Of a stretch of 64,000 bases of DNA, positions 1 through 8,997 are shown piece after piece. Location: the NCBI RefSeq assembly GCF_900110185.1, contig NZ_FOCT01000011.1:1-64000 (forward strand), written 5' to 3'. The notes beneath the pieces are model-generated. The model ran no database searches and was not told where the DNA came from. It was given only the letters and a program-made list of their open reading frames with translations. The DNA is from Nitrosospira multiformis (lineage in GTDB: Bacteria; Pseudomonadota; Gammaproteobacteria; Burkholderiales; Nitrosomonadaceae). Positions within the stretch are counted from its first letter, which is position 1, and every line of letters begins with the position of its first letter. A program made the translations under genes and the position numbers.

Positions 1-52
1 ACAGCACCCCACACGCAAGCGTAACCAGCCTCAGCCAAGGCTTCATTAACAT
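1..52 (-). CDS. N-terminus of an exported protein (partial, runs off left edge)
   Basis: Reading leftwards from an ATG at 52-50, the frame gives a short basic start (MLMKPWLRLV) followed by a hydrophobic run ending TLACGVL at the window edge, the form of a signal peptide. A strong Shine-Dalgarno (AGGAGA) lies 7 bases upstream of this ATG. A second in-frame ATG at 46-44 is possible but is worse spaced. A cysteine in the hydrophobic run could hint at a lipoprotein, but too little is visible. The function cannot be told from 17 residues. Confidence 0.6.
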   Translation of the reverse strand, partial: MLMKPWLRLVTLACGVL

Positions 53-240
53 CTGCTTCTCTCCTTTACTCCGTAATGATGTTGTTGTGTCTGGATACCG
101 CGTCACCGCATCCATTCCGATACGGCCTTCCCTCGCTACACATATCCATGTCTCAGTCAAAATCCCGCGCAATTCCCGGGCCAGACTAAAACAGCGCGTA
201 GCCTAACTGGACAGATACCCTGTGTCAAGGAAATTGAGCA

Positions 241-261
241 TCGCGACGCCAGGCGCCGCGA
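241..261 (-). terminator. GC-rich hairpin downstream of the FNT gene
   Basis: TCGCGACGCC and GGCGCCGCGA form ten-base arms with one mismatch and almost no loop, just beyond the stop of the channel gene. The following bases on the minus strand are only weakly T-rich, so this is at best a poor intrinsic terminator. Confidence 0.3.
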
Positions 262-279
262 CGTTTCAGAGATATTTCT

Positions 280-1131
280 TTAAGGCGCCGTGCGCGTCGC
301 GCCGCTCACCGGCTTTTCTTCTGTGGTGGCAGGATAAGGAGCAGACTTGTTGACATAATGCAACACCATGCCTGTCAATACTGCACCCCCCACGATATTA
401 CCGAGCGTTACCGGAATCTGGTTCCAGAACAGCCATTGCCCGACAGTGATGTCAGCGCCCAGGAGAATGGCCGTGGGCATGACAAACATGTTTACGATGG
501 AGTGCTCGAAGGCCAAGGCAAAAAAGGTTGAAACCGGCAACCAGATAGCGACCACCTTGCCAGTAGCGGAGGTGGAAATCATGCCCAGGATGGTACCCAT
601 CGCCACCATCCAGTTGCACAATATGCCTTTGACGAAGGCGGTCACCCAGCCGTTCGCGCCCGCGTGCTCATATACCAATGTTTTGGATTTGGCTACGGCG
701 ATGATCTTTTCCCCAAGTGCACCATGCCCCTCGACAAACGCTTCGGTTAAGGCGATAGCGAGCAGAAACCCGACAAAGACGCAGCCGAAAAAATTCCCGA
801 TATATACCCAGGTCCAGTTACGGAACAGTTTATCGAGTGTGGTTTTACCCCGCAGCACGCCGACGGGCAGCACTGCAAAATTACCTGTGGCAAGCTCCAT
901 GCCGAGCAATATGATCATGGCAAAACCGACCGGGAAGACGGCGCCGGAAACGAGTGCACCAACGTTTTCAGGAAGACCGGCGGAAACCTTGAACGCAAGG
1001 GCAGTGCCATACGCCAGAAGCGCGCCCGACATGAAGCCTTTGACCAACATCGTGCCCACGTCCAGTCCCGCCTTTTTCTTGCTGGCAGCTTCCACCTCTT
1101 CCATGAGTTTCAATGGCGGATGATAGTCCAT
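280..1131 (-). CDS. Formate/nitrite transporter (FNT) family channel
   Basis: This 283-residue polytopic membrane protein has the length and hydrophobic profile (about six membrane segments) of the FocA/NirC family. Family features visible include the early segment LLAYGTALAFKVSAG and the AFEHSIVNMF stretch near residue 210, which carries the central pore histidine. The family moves formate, nitrite or related small anions across the inner membrane. It lies 37 bases downstream of the nitric-oxide-reductase operon on the same strand, so nitrite is the likelier substrate in an ammonia oxidiser; that is inference from context. An AGGAG lies about 15 bases upstream of the ATG, rather far. Confidence 0.9.
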   Translation of the reverse strand: MDYHPPLKLMEEVEAASKKKAGLDVGTMLVKGFMSGALLAYGTALAFKVSAGLPENVGALVSGAVFPVGFAMIILLGMELATGNFAVLPVGVLRGKTTLDKLFRNWTWVYIGNFFGCVFVGFLLAIALTEAFVEGHGALGEKIIAVAKSKTLVYEHAGANGWVTAFVKGILCNWMVAMGTILGMISTSATGKVVAIWLPVSTFFALAFEHSIVNMFVMPTAILLGADITVGQWLFWNQIPVTLGNIVGGAVLTGMVLHYVNKSAPYPATTEEKPVSGATRTAP

Positions 1132-1168
1132 ACTTTTCTCTCAATTCTCCTAACGGAAAGTTTACGAT

Positions 1169-1792
1169 TTATGCGAATGTTCGGCCTGACCCGCTTTGAT
1201 CGGGTTTATCCGGGCCCACACCGCCACCTACTAGCAAAGTCCCGAGCCACCAAAAGAAAAGCAGCACCGAAGCTATGACCATATACCACCCGGCATTCTC
1301 CTGATCATTCACCAGGTAACTGTTGCAGACACGCACAGGTGCAACAATATATAACCATCCGAGTACCGCCAGCATACTGAAAAAATTGGTCCAGACAAAG
1401 CCCCGGCCAATAAGGGTGAGGCGCCTCCAGGCCAAAACCAGAGGAAAGCCAACGAGAAATGGTAGGCTTAGAAATTTTGCCGCTTCGGCCCATGGATCTG
1501 TCAATGCCGCATCCAGTGCCCGAGGAAGCATCCAGTAACTTGAAGCAAACAAGGCCGCTATTACACAAGGCCAAGCGCCACCGAGCCGGATCAGGAGAGA
1601 GTCCTGCATACGCCCAGGTACCAGGCGGGCAGCAATGATTCCGATTACTACAAGCAAAGGCATCTGCACCAGCATATGCCTGCTCATGGAGGCTTCCAGC
1701 CAGTCTCGTGCAATAGGTGTGGCAAGGAGCAGGTAGAACACTCCAAGCGCAAGCGCGCTTCTGCCGGAATAATGAGATAGGGTTCCAATCAT
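1169..1792 (-). CDS. sNOR-cluster membrane protein orf1
   Basis: This 207-residue protein is almost entirely hydrophobic, with about five membrane segments. Its ATG overlaps the stop of the upstream SCO/SenC gene (ATGA at 1792-1789), so the two are translationally coupled. It occupies the place of 'orf1' in the norS-norY-senC-orf1 clusters described in ammonia oxidisers. Its general build resembles CtaG-like copper-oxidase assembly membrane proteins, but no metal-binding motif is obvious. A role in maturing or anchoring the reductase is inferred from gene order only. Confidence 0.7.
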   Translation of the reverse strand: MIGTLSHYSGRSALALGVFYLLLATPIARDWLEASMSRHMLVQMPLLVVIGIIAARLVPGRMQDSLLIRLGGAWPCVIAALFASSYWMLPRALDAALTDPWAEAAKFLSLPFLVGFPLVLAWRRLTLIGRGFVWTNFFSMLAVLGWLYIVAPVRVCNSYLVNDQENAGWYMVIASVLLFFWWLGTLLVGGGVGPDKPDQSGSGRTFA

Positions 1793-2403
1793 AGCAACGC
1801 TACGACTTGCTCGGCGAATGGGACCGCTTTATCGATATCGCTGATCAGCCTGAGTCTTCCATCCCGCCCAACGAGATGGAGAGCGGTGTTATGCTCGAAT
1901 CCGCCAAACTGGTCTGGTATCACGATAATGCCAAACGCATCCAGCAGCGATTGAAGCTCCGCCTTATTCCGTACTCTTGCGATACGCCAGATCTCGCCGT
2001 CGGCCCCATAGGCTTCGCCATACTTCTTCAAATTGGCGGGAGCGTCGTGCTCAGGATCAAAGCTGATGCTAAGCAGGGCAAAATCGCGCCCCAACGACTC
2101 CTCTGGTATCAGGTCCCGAATCTGCTTGAAGATCATGCCCATGCTCCGACACAAGGTGGTGCAGCGCGTGAAGATGAAGTCTACCGCAAGCAACTTGCCC
2201 TGGTAATCTTTCAGGTGAAAGATTTTTCCGTTCTGATCTTCAAGTGTAACATCTGGCAGCGCACGCGGAGAGCGAAGTATTTCCACGCGCCTTGCCGTTT
2301 CGGCCGTAAATGCCGTGAACCCGTCAGTACCCCACCAAAAAACCCATGTGCCCAGCGAAGTCACCAGCGCTGAAATAAGTACGCTGCGTTTTGCCAGGCT
2401 CAT
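1789..2403 (-). CDS. senC: SCO1/SenC-family copper chaperone
   Basis: This 204-residue protein has one N-terminal membrane anchor (about residues 8-24) and a periplasmic thioredoxin-like SCO domain. The copper-binding CxxxC is present (FTRCTTLC, C81 and C85), and H176 in ALHLVGRDGR fits the third ligand. SCO proteins deliver copper to, or reduce, the CuA site of haem-copper oxidase subunit II. Here the likely client is the CuA-bearing NorS encoded two genes upstream. It sits 30 bases after norY and overlaps orf1 by four bases, so it belongs to the same transcript. Confidence 0.9.
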   Translation of the reverse strand: MSLAKRSVLISALVTSLGTWVFWWGTDGFTAFTAETARRVEILRSPRALPDVTLEDQNGKIFHLKDYQGKLLAVDFIFTRCTTLCRSMGMIFKQIRDLIPEESLGRDFALLSISFDPEHDAPANLKKYGEAYGADGEIWRIARVRNKAELQSLLDAFGIIVIPDQFGGFEHNTALHLVGRDGRLRLISDIDKAVPFAEQVVALL

Positions 2404-2433
2404 GGGTTATGTCACGCCCTTACCATGTAGATG

Positions 2434-3921
2434 TCATGTAGCCATACTTCGCGCAAGAGAGGCACGTTGATAATCGCGACTTGCCAGCCCCAACCGCGTA
2501 AGAAAGCGGAAAATGAATACTAGCACAGAAGCGATCAGCAGCATTGCGAAATATGAAGCAATTTTGTCGTAAGGCACCCATTCCGGAAGATGCTCGGCGT
2601 AGCGGCGCGCCGCGCTGATTTTCCCGGAATAGAGGAAGCTCATCGTGAAACCCATCGTGCCGATAACGAATCCCCAGAAAGCAGCGACGTCAAGGGCGCT
2701 ATCCGGCGCATTCTCGTTCGGCTTGCCAAGGTAATACATGAACCCGAAGACCATCGCAACCATGCCGAGCAACAGATAGGTATGGAAGTGTCCCGGCACC
2801 CACAACGTGTTGTGCATGACATAGTTGACCGTGATGGTGCCGTCGATGAACGCGGGCATGGCGCCGACTGCCCAACCGAAGAGCGACACGAACAGCAGTC
2901 GTGAGCACATATCCCAGCGAATACCCGAGCGGTACACGATCATCATGGCGCCATAACCCGTCACGATCAGGATCGGGAAGGTATTGAGATAGCCGATGAT
3001 GTGACCCATGATCAGGAACCACTTGGGATAGGCATAATCCATCAACAGGTGGTGCGGGAAGATGAACATGACCATTATTGTGGAAGCGGTCCAGGAGGCA
3101 AGAAACACCTTGTTCGACTTCCAGGGACGTTGCGTATAGCGCGGCAGAATTTCATAGACCGCGATCACAGCCATGTAGATAACGGCATTGATGAATACGT
3201 GTCCGAAGAAGTAGATCATGCCCTTGGCCAGCAGCGCATCGATTTCGAAAGTCGGAACGTAAACATTGATCAGCATCATCACCAGGATGCTGGCGCCTAC
3301 CACCAGGCCAATCAGATTAACGATAGTGACCATGGTGCTGGCAACCACAGCCGGCGGCGGCGCGTTACCGTCATCAGGACCGAAAAGCTGTGGCCAGCCA
3401 AGTCCGCGACCCAGACCACCGTAGCGGCTGATGATGGCGCGAGCGATATCCAGATGCAGCAGCACGAAACCAACGCCGATGACCAGCAATCCTCCCATGA
3501 ACAGCGCAGCGGCTCCCGGACTCCACATGCCCATGGAAGTGGTTGGCAATGGGAAGAGGAAGGTCCAGGCGGCGTGGAAATCGCCAAGCAGGACACTCGC
3601 CAAGATCATGACGACACCTGTCAGAAACAGGATCAGGTTGGCCATGAATATACCTGTCGACAGATCGACATACTGGCGCAGAAAATGCCACATGATGGCC
3701 GCCCCGGCCAGCGCGACGATACCCACCATTCCGGCACCGTGCAACGTCATGATTTTATAAAACCAGAGTGCCCCGATGGAGATCATTTGCGCCTGCTCCA
3801 TCCTCATAAGCAGGCCGAAAAGCATCATCAGTAGCAATACTACACAGGAGATGACCAGATAGGCCAGCACCCCCGCCTTGGCTCCCTGATCGGGAACCGG
3901 GGTATAAGTATAAGTTGCCAT
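2434..3921 (-). CDS. norY: sNOR catalytic subunit (haem-copper oxidase subunit I-like)
   Basis: This 495-residue protein has about twelve membrane segments. Metal ligands of the haem-copper superfamily are visible: H61 and H380 for the low-spin haem, H241 with H290-H291 for the active-site metal, and H378 for the high-spin haem (GHFH). The helix motif reads FGHVFIN instead of the oxidase FGHPEVY, so the cross-linked tyrosine of true oxidases is missing. That, with the adjoining CuA subunit and senC, matches the sNOR group known from ammonia oxidisers, thought to reduce NO to N2O. Start ATG with AAGGA. It was formerly annotated as a cytochrome c oxidase subunit I (coxA2), and activity is unproven here. 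Confidence 0.85.
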   Translation of the reverse strand: MATYTYTPVPDQGAKAGVLAYLVISCVVLLLMMLFGLLMRMEQAQMISIGALWFYKIMTLHGAGMVGIVALAGAAIMWHFLRQYVDLSTGIFMANLILFLTGVVMILASVLLGDFHAAWTFLFPLPTTSMGMWSPGAAALFMGGLLVIGVGFVLLHLDIARAIISRYGGLGRGLGWPQLFGPDDGNAPPPAVVASTMVTIVNLIGLVVGASILVMMLINVYVPTFEIDALLAKGMIYFFGHVFINAVIYMAVIAVYEILPRYTQRPWKSNKVFLASWTASTIMVMFIFPHHLLMDYAYPKWFLIMGHIIGYLNTFPILIVTGYGAMMIVYRSGIRWDMCSRLLFVSLFGWAVGAMPAFIDGTITVNYVMHNTLWVPGHFHTYLLLGMVAMVFGFMYYLGKPNENAPDSALDVAAFWGFVIGTMGFTMSFLYSGKISAARRYAEHLPEWVPYDKIASYFAMLLIASVLVFIFRFLTRLGLASRDYQRASLARSMAT

Positions 3922-3933
3922 GCTTATTCCTTT

Positions 3934-4461
3934 TTAAGATTTGCCAACTTTGATTTCGGTCATCATATTGTGATGAGCAACACCGCAATACTCCATGCAC
4001 AATACCCGGTAGGTACCCTCCTTGGGGAAGGTGATGTGGATTACGTTGGTGTAGCCGGGCATTGCCTGGGCTTGCGCAATCAGACGCAAGTCAGAATCAT
4101 AAATGCCGAAGCCATGGTTCACGTCGGCGCTGGTGACACGTATGTCGACCGGCTGGTTGGGCTCGACCTGGTCGCGGTCCATTTCCCAGTACCACATATG
4201 ACCGGTAACATTGATAACCTGGGCAGGACCGCTACTGGCCACGGCCTTGGGACTGTAAGGCAAGCCCATCAGGTTGTAGATCATCGCCGGGAAGAAGACC
4301 AGCGCGACCGCCCAGAACAATTTGGTGCGAAAACTGTATGCACGCTTCACCAGCGGCCCATATTCTTCTTCGCGCTTTCCAGAATTGATGGCGACGAACA
4401 CGACACCAAACGTGATCATCAGCATCAATACAAGGGAAACCTGCCACGCGGTTTCTTGCAT
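3934..4461 (-). CDS. norS: sNOR CuA subunit (cytochrome oxidase subunit II-like)
   Basis: This 175-residue protein has two hydrophobic segments (about 8-26 and 47-65) and a periplasmic cupredoxin domain. The CuA ligand set is complete: H116, C155, E157, C159, H163 and M166 in CMEYCGVAHHNM. It would accept electrons from a periplasmic cytochrome c and pass them to NorY. It is the first gene of the operon norS-norY-senC-orf1, 12 bases before norY, with a clear AAGGAG before its ATG. Gene order and size fit coxB2/norS of ammonia oxidisers. It is shorter than a normal oxidase subunit II. Confidence 0.85.
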   Translation of the reverse strand: MQETAWQVSLVLMLMITFGVVFVAINSGKREEEYGPLVKRAYSFRTKLFWAVALVFFPAMIYNLMGLPYSPKAVASSGPAQVINVTGHMWYWEMDRDQVEPNQPVDIRVTSADVNHGFGIYDSDLRLIAQAQAMPGYTNVIHITFPKEGTYRVLCMEYCGVAHHNMMTEIKVGKS

Positions 4462-5745
4462 TATATTCTCCTTCTTTCTGTATATTTCATCTTTAATGCC
4501 CAGTTAAATCATGGAATATCGGCCGACAGGGAGCCCGGGTGCATACGATGATCTTGGCGCGATTGAAAATGTGCTCTTTTCAGATGATTTTCCAGATTGC
4601 ATGAGAATCCGTTCAGGAACACAGACAATCCCGCTGAAACGTTCACACAGCCACGATGCATCCGAAACTATTCATACTCACTTTATTCCGATTAGGAATC
4701 GACGTATTTGGCATTCATCAGAATATTCTACCGGTCGATACCGTCAGAAAAAAGATAAAGAAAATTATCGAATAGCTGAGCCTGCAATCTCCACGCCTTT
4801 TACCTCTGACCCCGCACTTTTTACCTCTTGTCGTGGCCTATCATGCGGTTGTATGCAGGCGAAAAAAGCAGTATTTCCAAACTTCTTTCGCGACCATTGA
4901 ACAGCTGACTTGAACCGTTCCACCCCTCTTGCCGGAAATAATCCTTTCCGATCCCACACCAACAATATCATACCTGCAATACCCATACTTGCTACGCTGG
5001 TATGCATATTGATTACTGCGTGAGGGCTGGAGTATGCTGGATGAAGAGTTCGATGTCAAGCGCGACATATAGACGGTCCAAATCCGTAACCATAGGAAAT
5101 GTAGGGTTAAATTCTCTCGAAAGAGGCCATGGGCAATGCGATTTCAATCGCTGCAAGAGTCTTTTCCGGGCCTTGACGCGACCCCTTTCCATCTTTCAGC
5201 CGCCCCCAGGTATGGTACTTTTCCACTCGATACAGCAGATGGAAAGGCAAGTGAGGGCGTCTCCATTCACTTGCCGCATGTTTGCCGGCCTCCGGCCAGG
5301 TCGGATAAGTATGAATGGTGCCCAGTATCCTGTTAAACCCAGACCACTGTTTCATTGCCAGCACGAATTCCGCCAGCAGGTCGCCGGCGCGTCCGGATAC
5401 GATCATTACGCCCAGGATATGATCTTACATGATAGCCATCATTTGCCTGCCGGGTACAGGGATTTTGGCTGGAAATCTGGTTGATGCGGGTGAAGGGATG
5501 TTCGAGGAGATAGAGATCGAAGCGAGGCACAATGCGATATCCCGCGGAGCAAGCCGTCAGGGCAGGGAGTATTCAGGAGTGCGTGCTCTCTTATTCCGCA
5601 CTTCTTGTGCCTGCAATCCTCCTGTCTGCGAATAGTGCTGGTGAAAGTTCGCAATCTCAGGCATCCAGACTATGATCGGAAGACGTACAGGAGAAGCGTT
5701 TCGTGCCTGGAAACGCAGCTGATCGTCTGTTACTTATCCCGGTTC
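4462..5745. other. 1.3 kb gene-poor stretch between the sNOR operon and the XrtA block
   Basis: The stretch must contain the norS promoter at its left end, but no clear -35/-10 pair stands out. Around 4793-4832 a short repeated phrase TTTTACCTCT occurs twice. The right half holds the decayed flavoprotein fragment listed separately. No open frame has convincing start signals or recognisable content. The mix of degraded coding sequence and non-coding DNA suggests an old insertion or deletion site. Confidence 0.6.
5107..5530 (-). pseudogene. Remnant of a mercuric-reductase-like pyridine nucleotide-disulfide oxidoreductase
   Basis: On the minus strand the frame below 5406 reads ILGVMIVSGRAGDLLAEF, then VLAMKQ, then RILGTIHTYPTWPEAGKHAA, ending near VEKYHTWG. 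This is the dimerisation-domain C-terminus of the MerA/dihydrolipoamide-dehydrogenase-like family. Going upstream the homologous text switches frame (LYPAGK, then FDLYLLEHPF) with stops between, so at least two frameshifts are present. The N-terminal FAD and redox-active-cysteine portion is not found. It is therefore a C-terminal gene fragment. Exact ends are uncertain. Confidence 0.75.
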
Positions 5746-7635
5746 TTATGCCTGAGAATGTATTGCACTTCGAGAGCTCTGTCGCTGCCTGTACCATTGC
5801 TCCAGCATCATCAGCACCCATACCATGGTGCCGTGATATCCGGCATGCTCCTCCAGGTGCTGCTGCAGCAGCTTCTCGATAAAGTCACCGCGGATGATAT
5901 TTCTCGATTTGAGATCGCTCAGGCTATCCCATGCCAAGTCCTGCAGGTTTTTGTGGGTTTGAAGCCACACTCCGAAAGGTAACCCGAAACCATGTTTTTG
6001 CTTGGCAATAATATCGTCCGGCAAAAATCCTCGTAGGGCTTCCTTGAAGAAGTAGCGCAACTTCGTCCCCTTGAGCTTCAGGTGAGGTTCGAGCCGCAGG
6101 GAAAAAGCAACGATCTCATCGCTGATAAGCGGAAACGCAACGTCCATTCCCGCCAACTCGCATGCCTTGGCGACCTTGGGCAAGTCATTATCGGCGAGCG
6201 TGAATTTGCGATCAAATGCAAGCATTTGATTAATCAAGCTTTTAGCATCATTCTCATGATAGGTCTCGTCCAGCAGACGGGCCGGATAACCCGGATTTAC
6301 CGCCTCGAGAAATTCAGGGGTAAAGATAGCGCCACGTCCGTAACGTTCAAGAAGATTGTAGGTCTCGGTGCGCGCGGGCATGGGGATGGAGGCCTGCTCG
6401 ACATAACTGCGCGCTTTCCGTATCAAGGGAAACGTCCCTACACCCGGAAGACCAAAAACAACCGGTTCGATGAGTCCCTTGCGCAATAACAAAGGAGTCT
6501 GCTCATACAGCGAGAAAATGTGTTGTTTGGCATAACGTACGTTACCGCCAAAAAGCTCATCACCCCCATCTCCGCCGAGCATTCTGCTGAGGCCGTCGGA
6601 CTTTGCCATCTGCGCGCAGTAGTAGGCGGGTAACGCGGAAGAGTTGCCGAAGGGCTGATCGAATACCGCTGCAACCTGGGGAATGGCGGAGACGATATCC
6701 TCCGGTGTAACGTAGTACTCCTGATGACGGGTGCCAAAATGCCTGGCTGCGATCCGGGCATATCCCATTTCATCATAACCCATTGCATCGAAACCAATGG
6801 AATAGGTGCGTGCCGGTTGTCCGCTCACCTCACCCAATATCCCGGCAATCGTCGAACTGTCGGTTCCGCCACTGAGAAAAGCCCCTGTTTCGTCATCGCC
6901 AATAGCGGTCCGCACACTGGAATGCAATACTTCCAGAAACTCCTGCTTGAGTTCCTGGAAAGGGCGTCTTTCATCTTCCCGAAACCGCATCTCCCAGTAT
7001 TTTTCAGTCTTGATGCCGCCCTTACTGTAGACGAGATATTCGCCCGGCAGAAGGCGTTTCTGCCCCTGATAAATGGTGTCAGGACTAGGCACCATATGAA
7101 AGTAGATGTAGTTATACAGACTCTGGGGGTCGATTTCCGACCTGATCGAAGGATGCAGGCGGATGGCATCTGATGAAGAGGCAAATACCAAGCCTCCAGC
7201 CAGAGCCTGATAGGAGAGTGGGTAAGTGCCCATGCGATCTGTCGCCAGAACGACCTCATTCGCATTTTCATCGACAATACAGCATGCAAACGCACCGTTC
7301 AGGCTCTCGAAAATCTTTGCGCCTCTTCCGTCTCCTCCACTCCTTCCCCGCCAATTTTCAGCCAGCGTTTTCGCTATGCCTTCGCGTTGCGCCTGTTCAT
7401 CCAGGCGGGGTTCCAGAAAATTTCCCCGCCCCCACAACGCCGCAAGAAGCCCATCCCTCTGATAAATGTGAGCGCGTCCCTCCGGAGCGGCGGTTGCTAA
7501 AGCACTATTCCCGCTCGCACACGCGTGCAACTTACAACTGTCAAACCGTACGAGCGGGCCCGCCATTTGCCGAACCAGCACCAGGTTTTCAGTAACAGAA
7601 TGGCCATATCCCAGCCAGCCGCCTAGTCCACTCAC
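5746..7635 (-). CDS. Asparagine synthase-like amidotransferase, XrtA system-associated, lacking Cys2
   Basis: This 629-residue protein has an N-terminal Ntn-hydrolase (glutaminase) fold and a C-terminal asparagine-synthetase domain. The PPi-loop SGGTDSS at about 255-261 is intact, so ATP-dependent amide transfer chemistry is plausible. The start is GTG with GGAG seven bases upstream, giving MSGLGGW: the catalytic Cys2 of class II amidotransferases is Ser here, so glutamine hydrolysis is doubtful and free ammonia may be used. Such enzymes accompany XrtA/PEP-CTERM polysaccharide loci and probably modify a sugar or acyl intermediate. It lies 129 bases downstream of the PLP decarboxylase on the same strand. 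Confidence 0.85.
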   Translation of the reverse strand: MSGLGGWLGYGHSVTENLVLVRQMAGPLVRFDSCKLHACASGNSALATAAPEGRAHIYQRDGLLAALWGRGNFLEPRLDEQAQREGIAKTLAENWRGRSGGDGRGAKIFESLNGAFACCIVDENANEVVLATDRMGTYPLSYQALAGGLVFASSSDAIRLHPSIRSEIDPQSLYNYIYFHMVPSPDTIYQGQKRLLPGEYLVYSKGGIKTEKYWEMRFREDERRPFQELKQEFLEVLHSSVRTAIGDDETGAFLSGGTDSSTIAGILGEVSGQPARTYSIGFDAMGYDEMGYARIAARHFGTRHQEYYVTPEDIVSAIPQVAAVFDQPFGNSSALPAYYCAQMAKSDGLSRMLGGDGGDELFGGNVRYAKQHIFSLYEQTPLLLRKGLIEPVVFGLPGVGTFPLIRKARSYVEQASIPMPARTETYNLLERYGRGAIFTPEFLEAVNPGYPARLLDETYHENDAKSLINQMLAFDRKFTLADNDLPKVAKACELAGMDVAFPLISDEIVAFSLRLEPHLKLKGTKLRYFFKEALRGFLPDDIIAKQKHGFGLPFGVWLQTHKNLQDLAWDSLSDLKSRNIIRGDFIEKLLQQHLEEHAGYHGTMVWVLMMLEQWYRQRQSSRSAIHSQA

Positions 7636-7764
7636 AGGAATTCTCCACGTTTTCTTGGCATTGTGCTTCTCGTTATCTGATGAATTCTTTGTGGATTATT
7701 TGCTTTTTGCCGTCCTCTTGGTCAAAAGGCATAACGATCCTCATGCATGGCAGTGCTGAATCTG

Positions 7765-8997
7765 CTAGACCAGCACTTCCATGGGTGGCGGATGACTAAG
7801 AAACGCGGTAGGACTGGCGGTCAAGCCGTATGCGCCGGATTGGAACACGACGATAAGATCGCCTGCTTCCGCCCTGCTCATCTCCATGCGATCGGCCAGA
7901 AGATCCAGCGGTGTGCAAAGCGGTCCCACCACCGAAACAACTTCTCTGTCGGTTCCCTGTACCCGATTTCCCACTACGACCGGGTAATTCTTGCGTATCA
8001 CCTGACCGAAATTGCCGGAAGCCGCCAGATGATGATGCAATCCTCCATCCGTGATCAGGAATATCTGCCCTCTGGATTCCTTGCGTTCGAGCACCCGACA
8101 AACGTAGATACCCGCCTCTGCCACGAGGTATCGACCGAGCTCGATGACGATGCGCGCCTCCGGTAGCGCCTCTCTCACTCCGGGTATGAGGCGCCGCAGA
8201 TTCTCGCCAACCGCCGCCAGATCCAACGCTTCATCCCCGGGAAAATAAGGCGTACCGAAACCGCCGCCTATGTTCAGCATGCGGACGGGAGCGGGAGCAT
8301 GTTTCGCGAGCGCAATGCCCAACTGGAAGGTCTTTTCATGCGCTTCCTGCAGGGCGGTCACTCTCAGGTTCTGAGAGCCGCTGAAAATATGAAATCCTTC
8401 GAAATCGAGCCCCAGTCTTCCCAGTCGGGCCAGCATGGCAGGAACGCGTTCGGCATCCACTCCAAACTGCTTGGGACCACCGCCCATTTTCATGCTGGAT
8501 GATTTAAGTTCAAAATCCGGATTGACGCGAACAGCCACTTTTGGGCGAACCCCAAGATAATCACCCAGGGTGGCGATTCGCTCCATTTCCTGTTCGGATT
8601 CCATGTTGAGAACGATGCCGGCGGCAATGGCGCAGGAAAGTTCGCTGTCGCTCTTGCCCGGGCCGGCGAAGCTGATTTCACCGGGTGGCATAGGGGTATC
8701 GAGCGCAACCTTCATTTCTCCCGCAGAAGCGACGTCCAATCCATCCACCAACCGAGCCATATGCTGCACGACAGCCGGCATAGGATTGGCTTTCATCGCA
8801 TAGTGCAAGTGAATTTCCGCAGGCAGATGCTGGCGCAGGAACGCCACGCGATCCGTCAGCCTTTGCCGGTCATACGCGTAGAAAGGTGTCTTTCCCGCGC
8901 GCTGCACCAGGCGTGTGAGAGACAGCCCTCCGATCTCGAGGCAATCATCGTTTATGGAAAATTGAATGGGGGCGTGTCTTGGCCGAGAATCCGTCAT
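7765..8997 (-). CDS. PLP-dependent decarboxylase, XrtA system-associated
   Basis: This 410-residue fold-type III (alanine-racemase/LysA-like) decarboxylase has the PLP lysine at about K69 in HYAMKAN. It also shows the phosphate-binding GGGFGTPY and the HIFSGSQN segment of the diaminopimelate/ornithine decarboxylase superfamily. The chosen ATG at 8997 overlaps the stop of the ligase gene (ATGA). A longer frame to 9138 would bury 140 bases of that gene and is less likely. Family members sit in exosortase A loci next to an acyl-CoA ligase and an acyl carrier protein; no carrier protein is visible here. The substrate is unknown. Confidence 0.85.
   Translation of the reverse strand: MTDSRPRHAPIQFSINDDCLEIGGLSLTRLVQRAGKTPFYAYDRQRLTDRVAFLRQHLPAEIHLHYAMKANPMPAVVQHMARLVDGLDVASAGEMKVALDTPMPPGEISFAGPGKSDSELSCAIAAGIVLNMESEQEMERIATLGDYLGVRPKVAVRVNPDFELKSSSMKMGGGPKQFGVDAERVPAMLARLGRLGLDFEGFHIFSGSQNLRVTALQEAHEKTFQLGIALAKHAPAPVRMLNIGGGFGTPYFPGDEALDLAAVGENLRRLIPGVREALPEARIVIELGRYLVAEAGIYVCRVLERKESRGQIFLITDGGLHHHLAASGNFGQVIRKNYPVVVGNRVQGTDREVVSVVGPLCTPLDLLADRMEMSRAEAGDLIVVFQSGAYGLTASPTAFLSHPPPMEVLV

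Noticed and set aside
3001-3834. 277-codon plus-strand frame antisense to norY
   Set aside because: It is rich in His, Gln and Asp, as expected for the complement of a membrane-protein gene, and has no family resemblance.
4481-4495. Possible NsrR half-site (AAGATGAAATA on the minus strand) before norS
   Set aside because: Only one half is present and it lies very close to the start; the match is too short to separate from chance.
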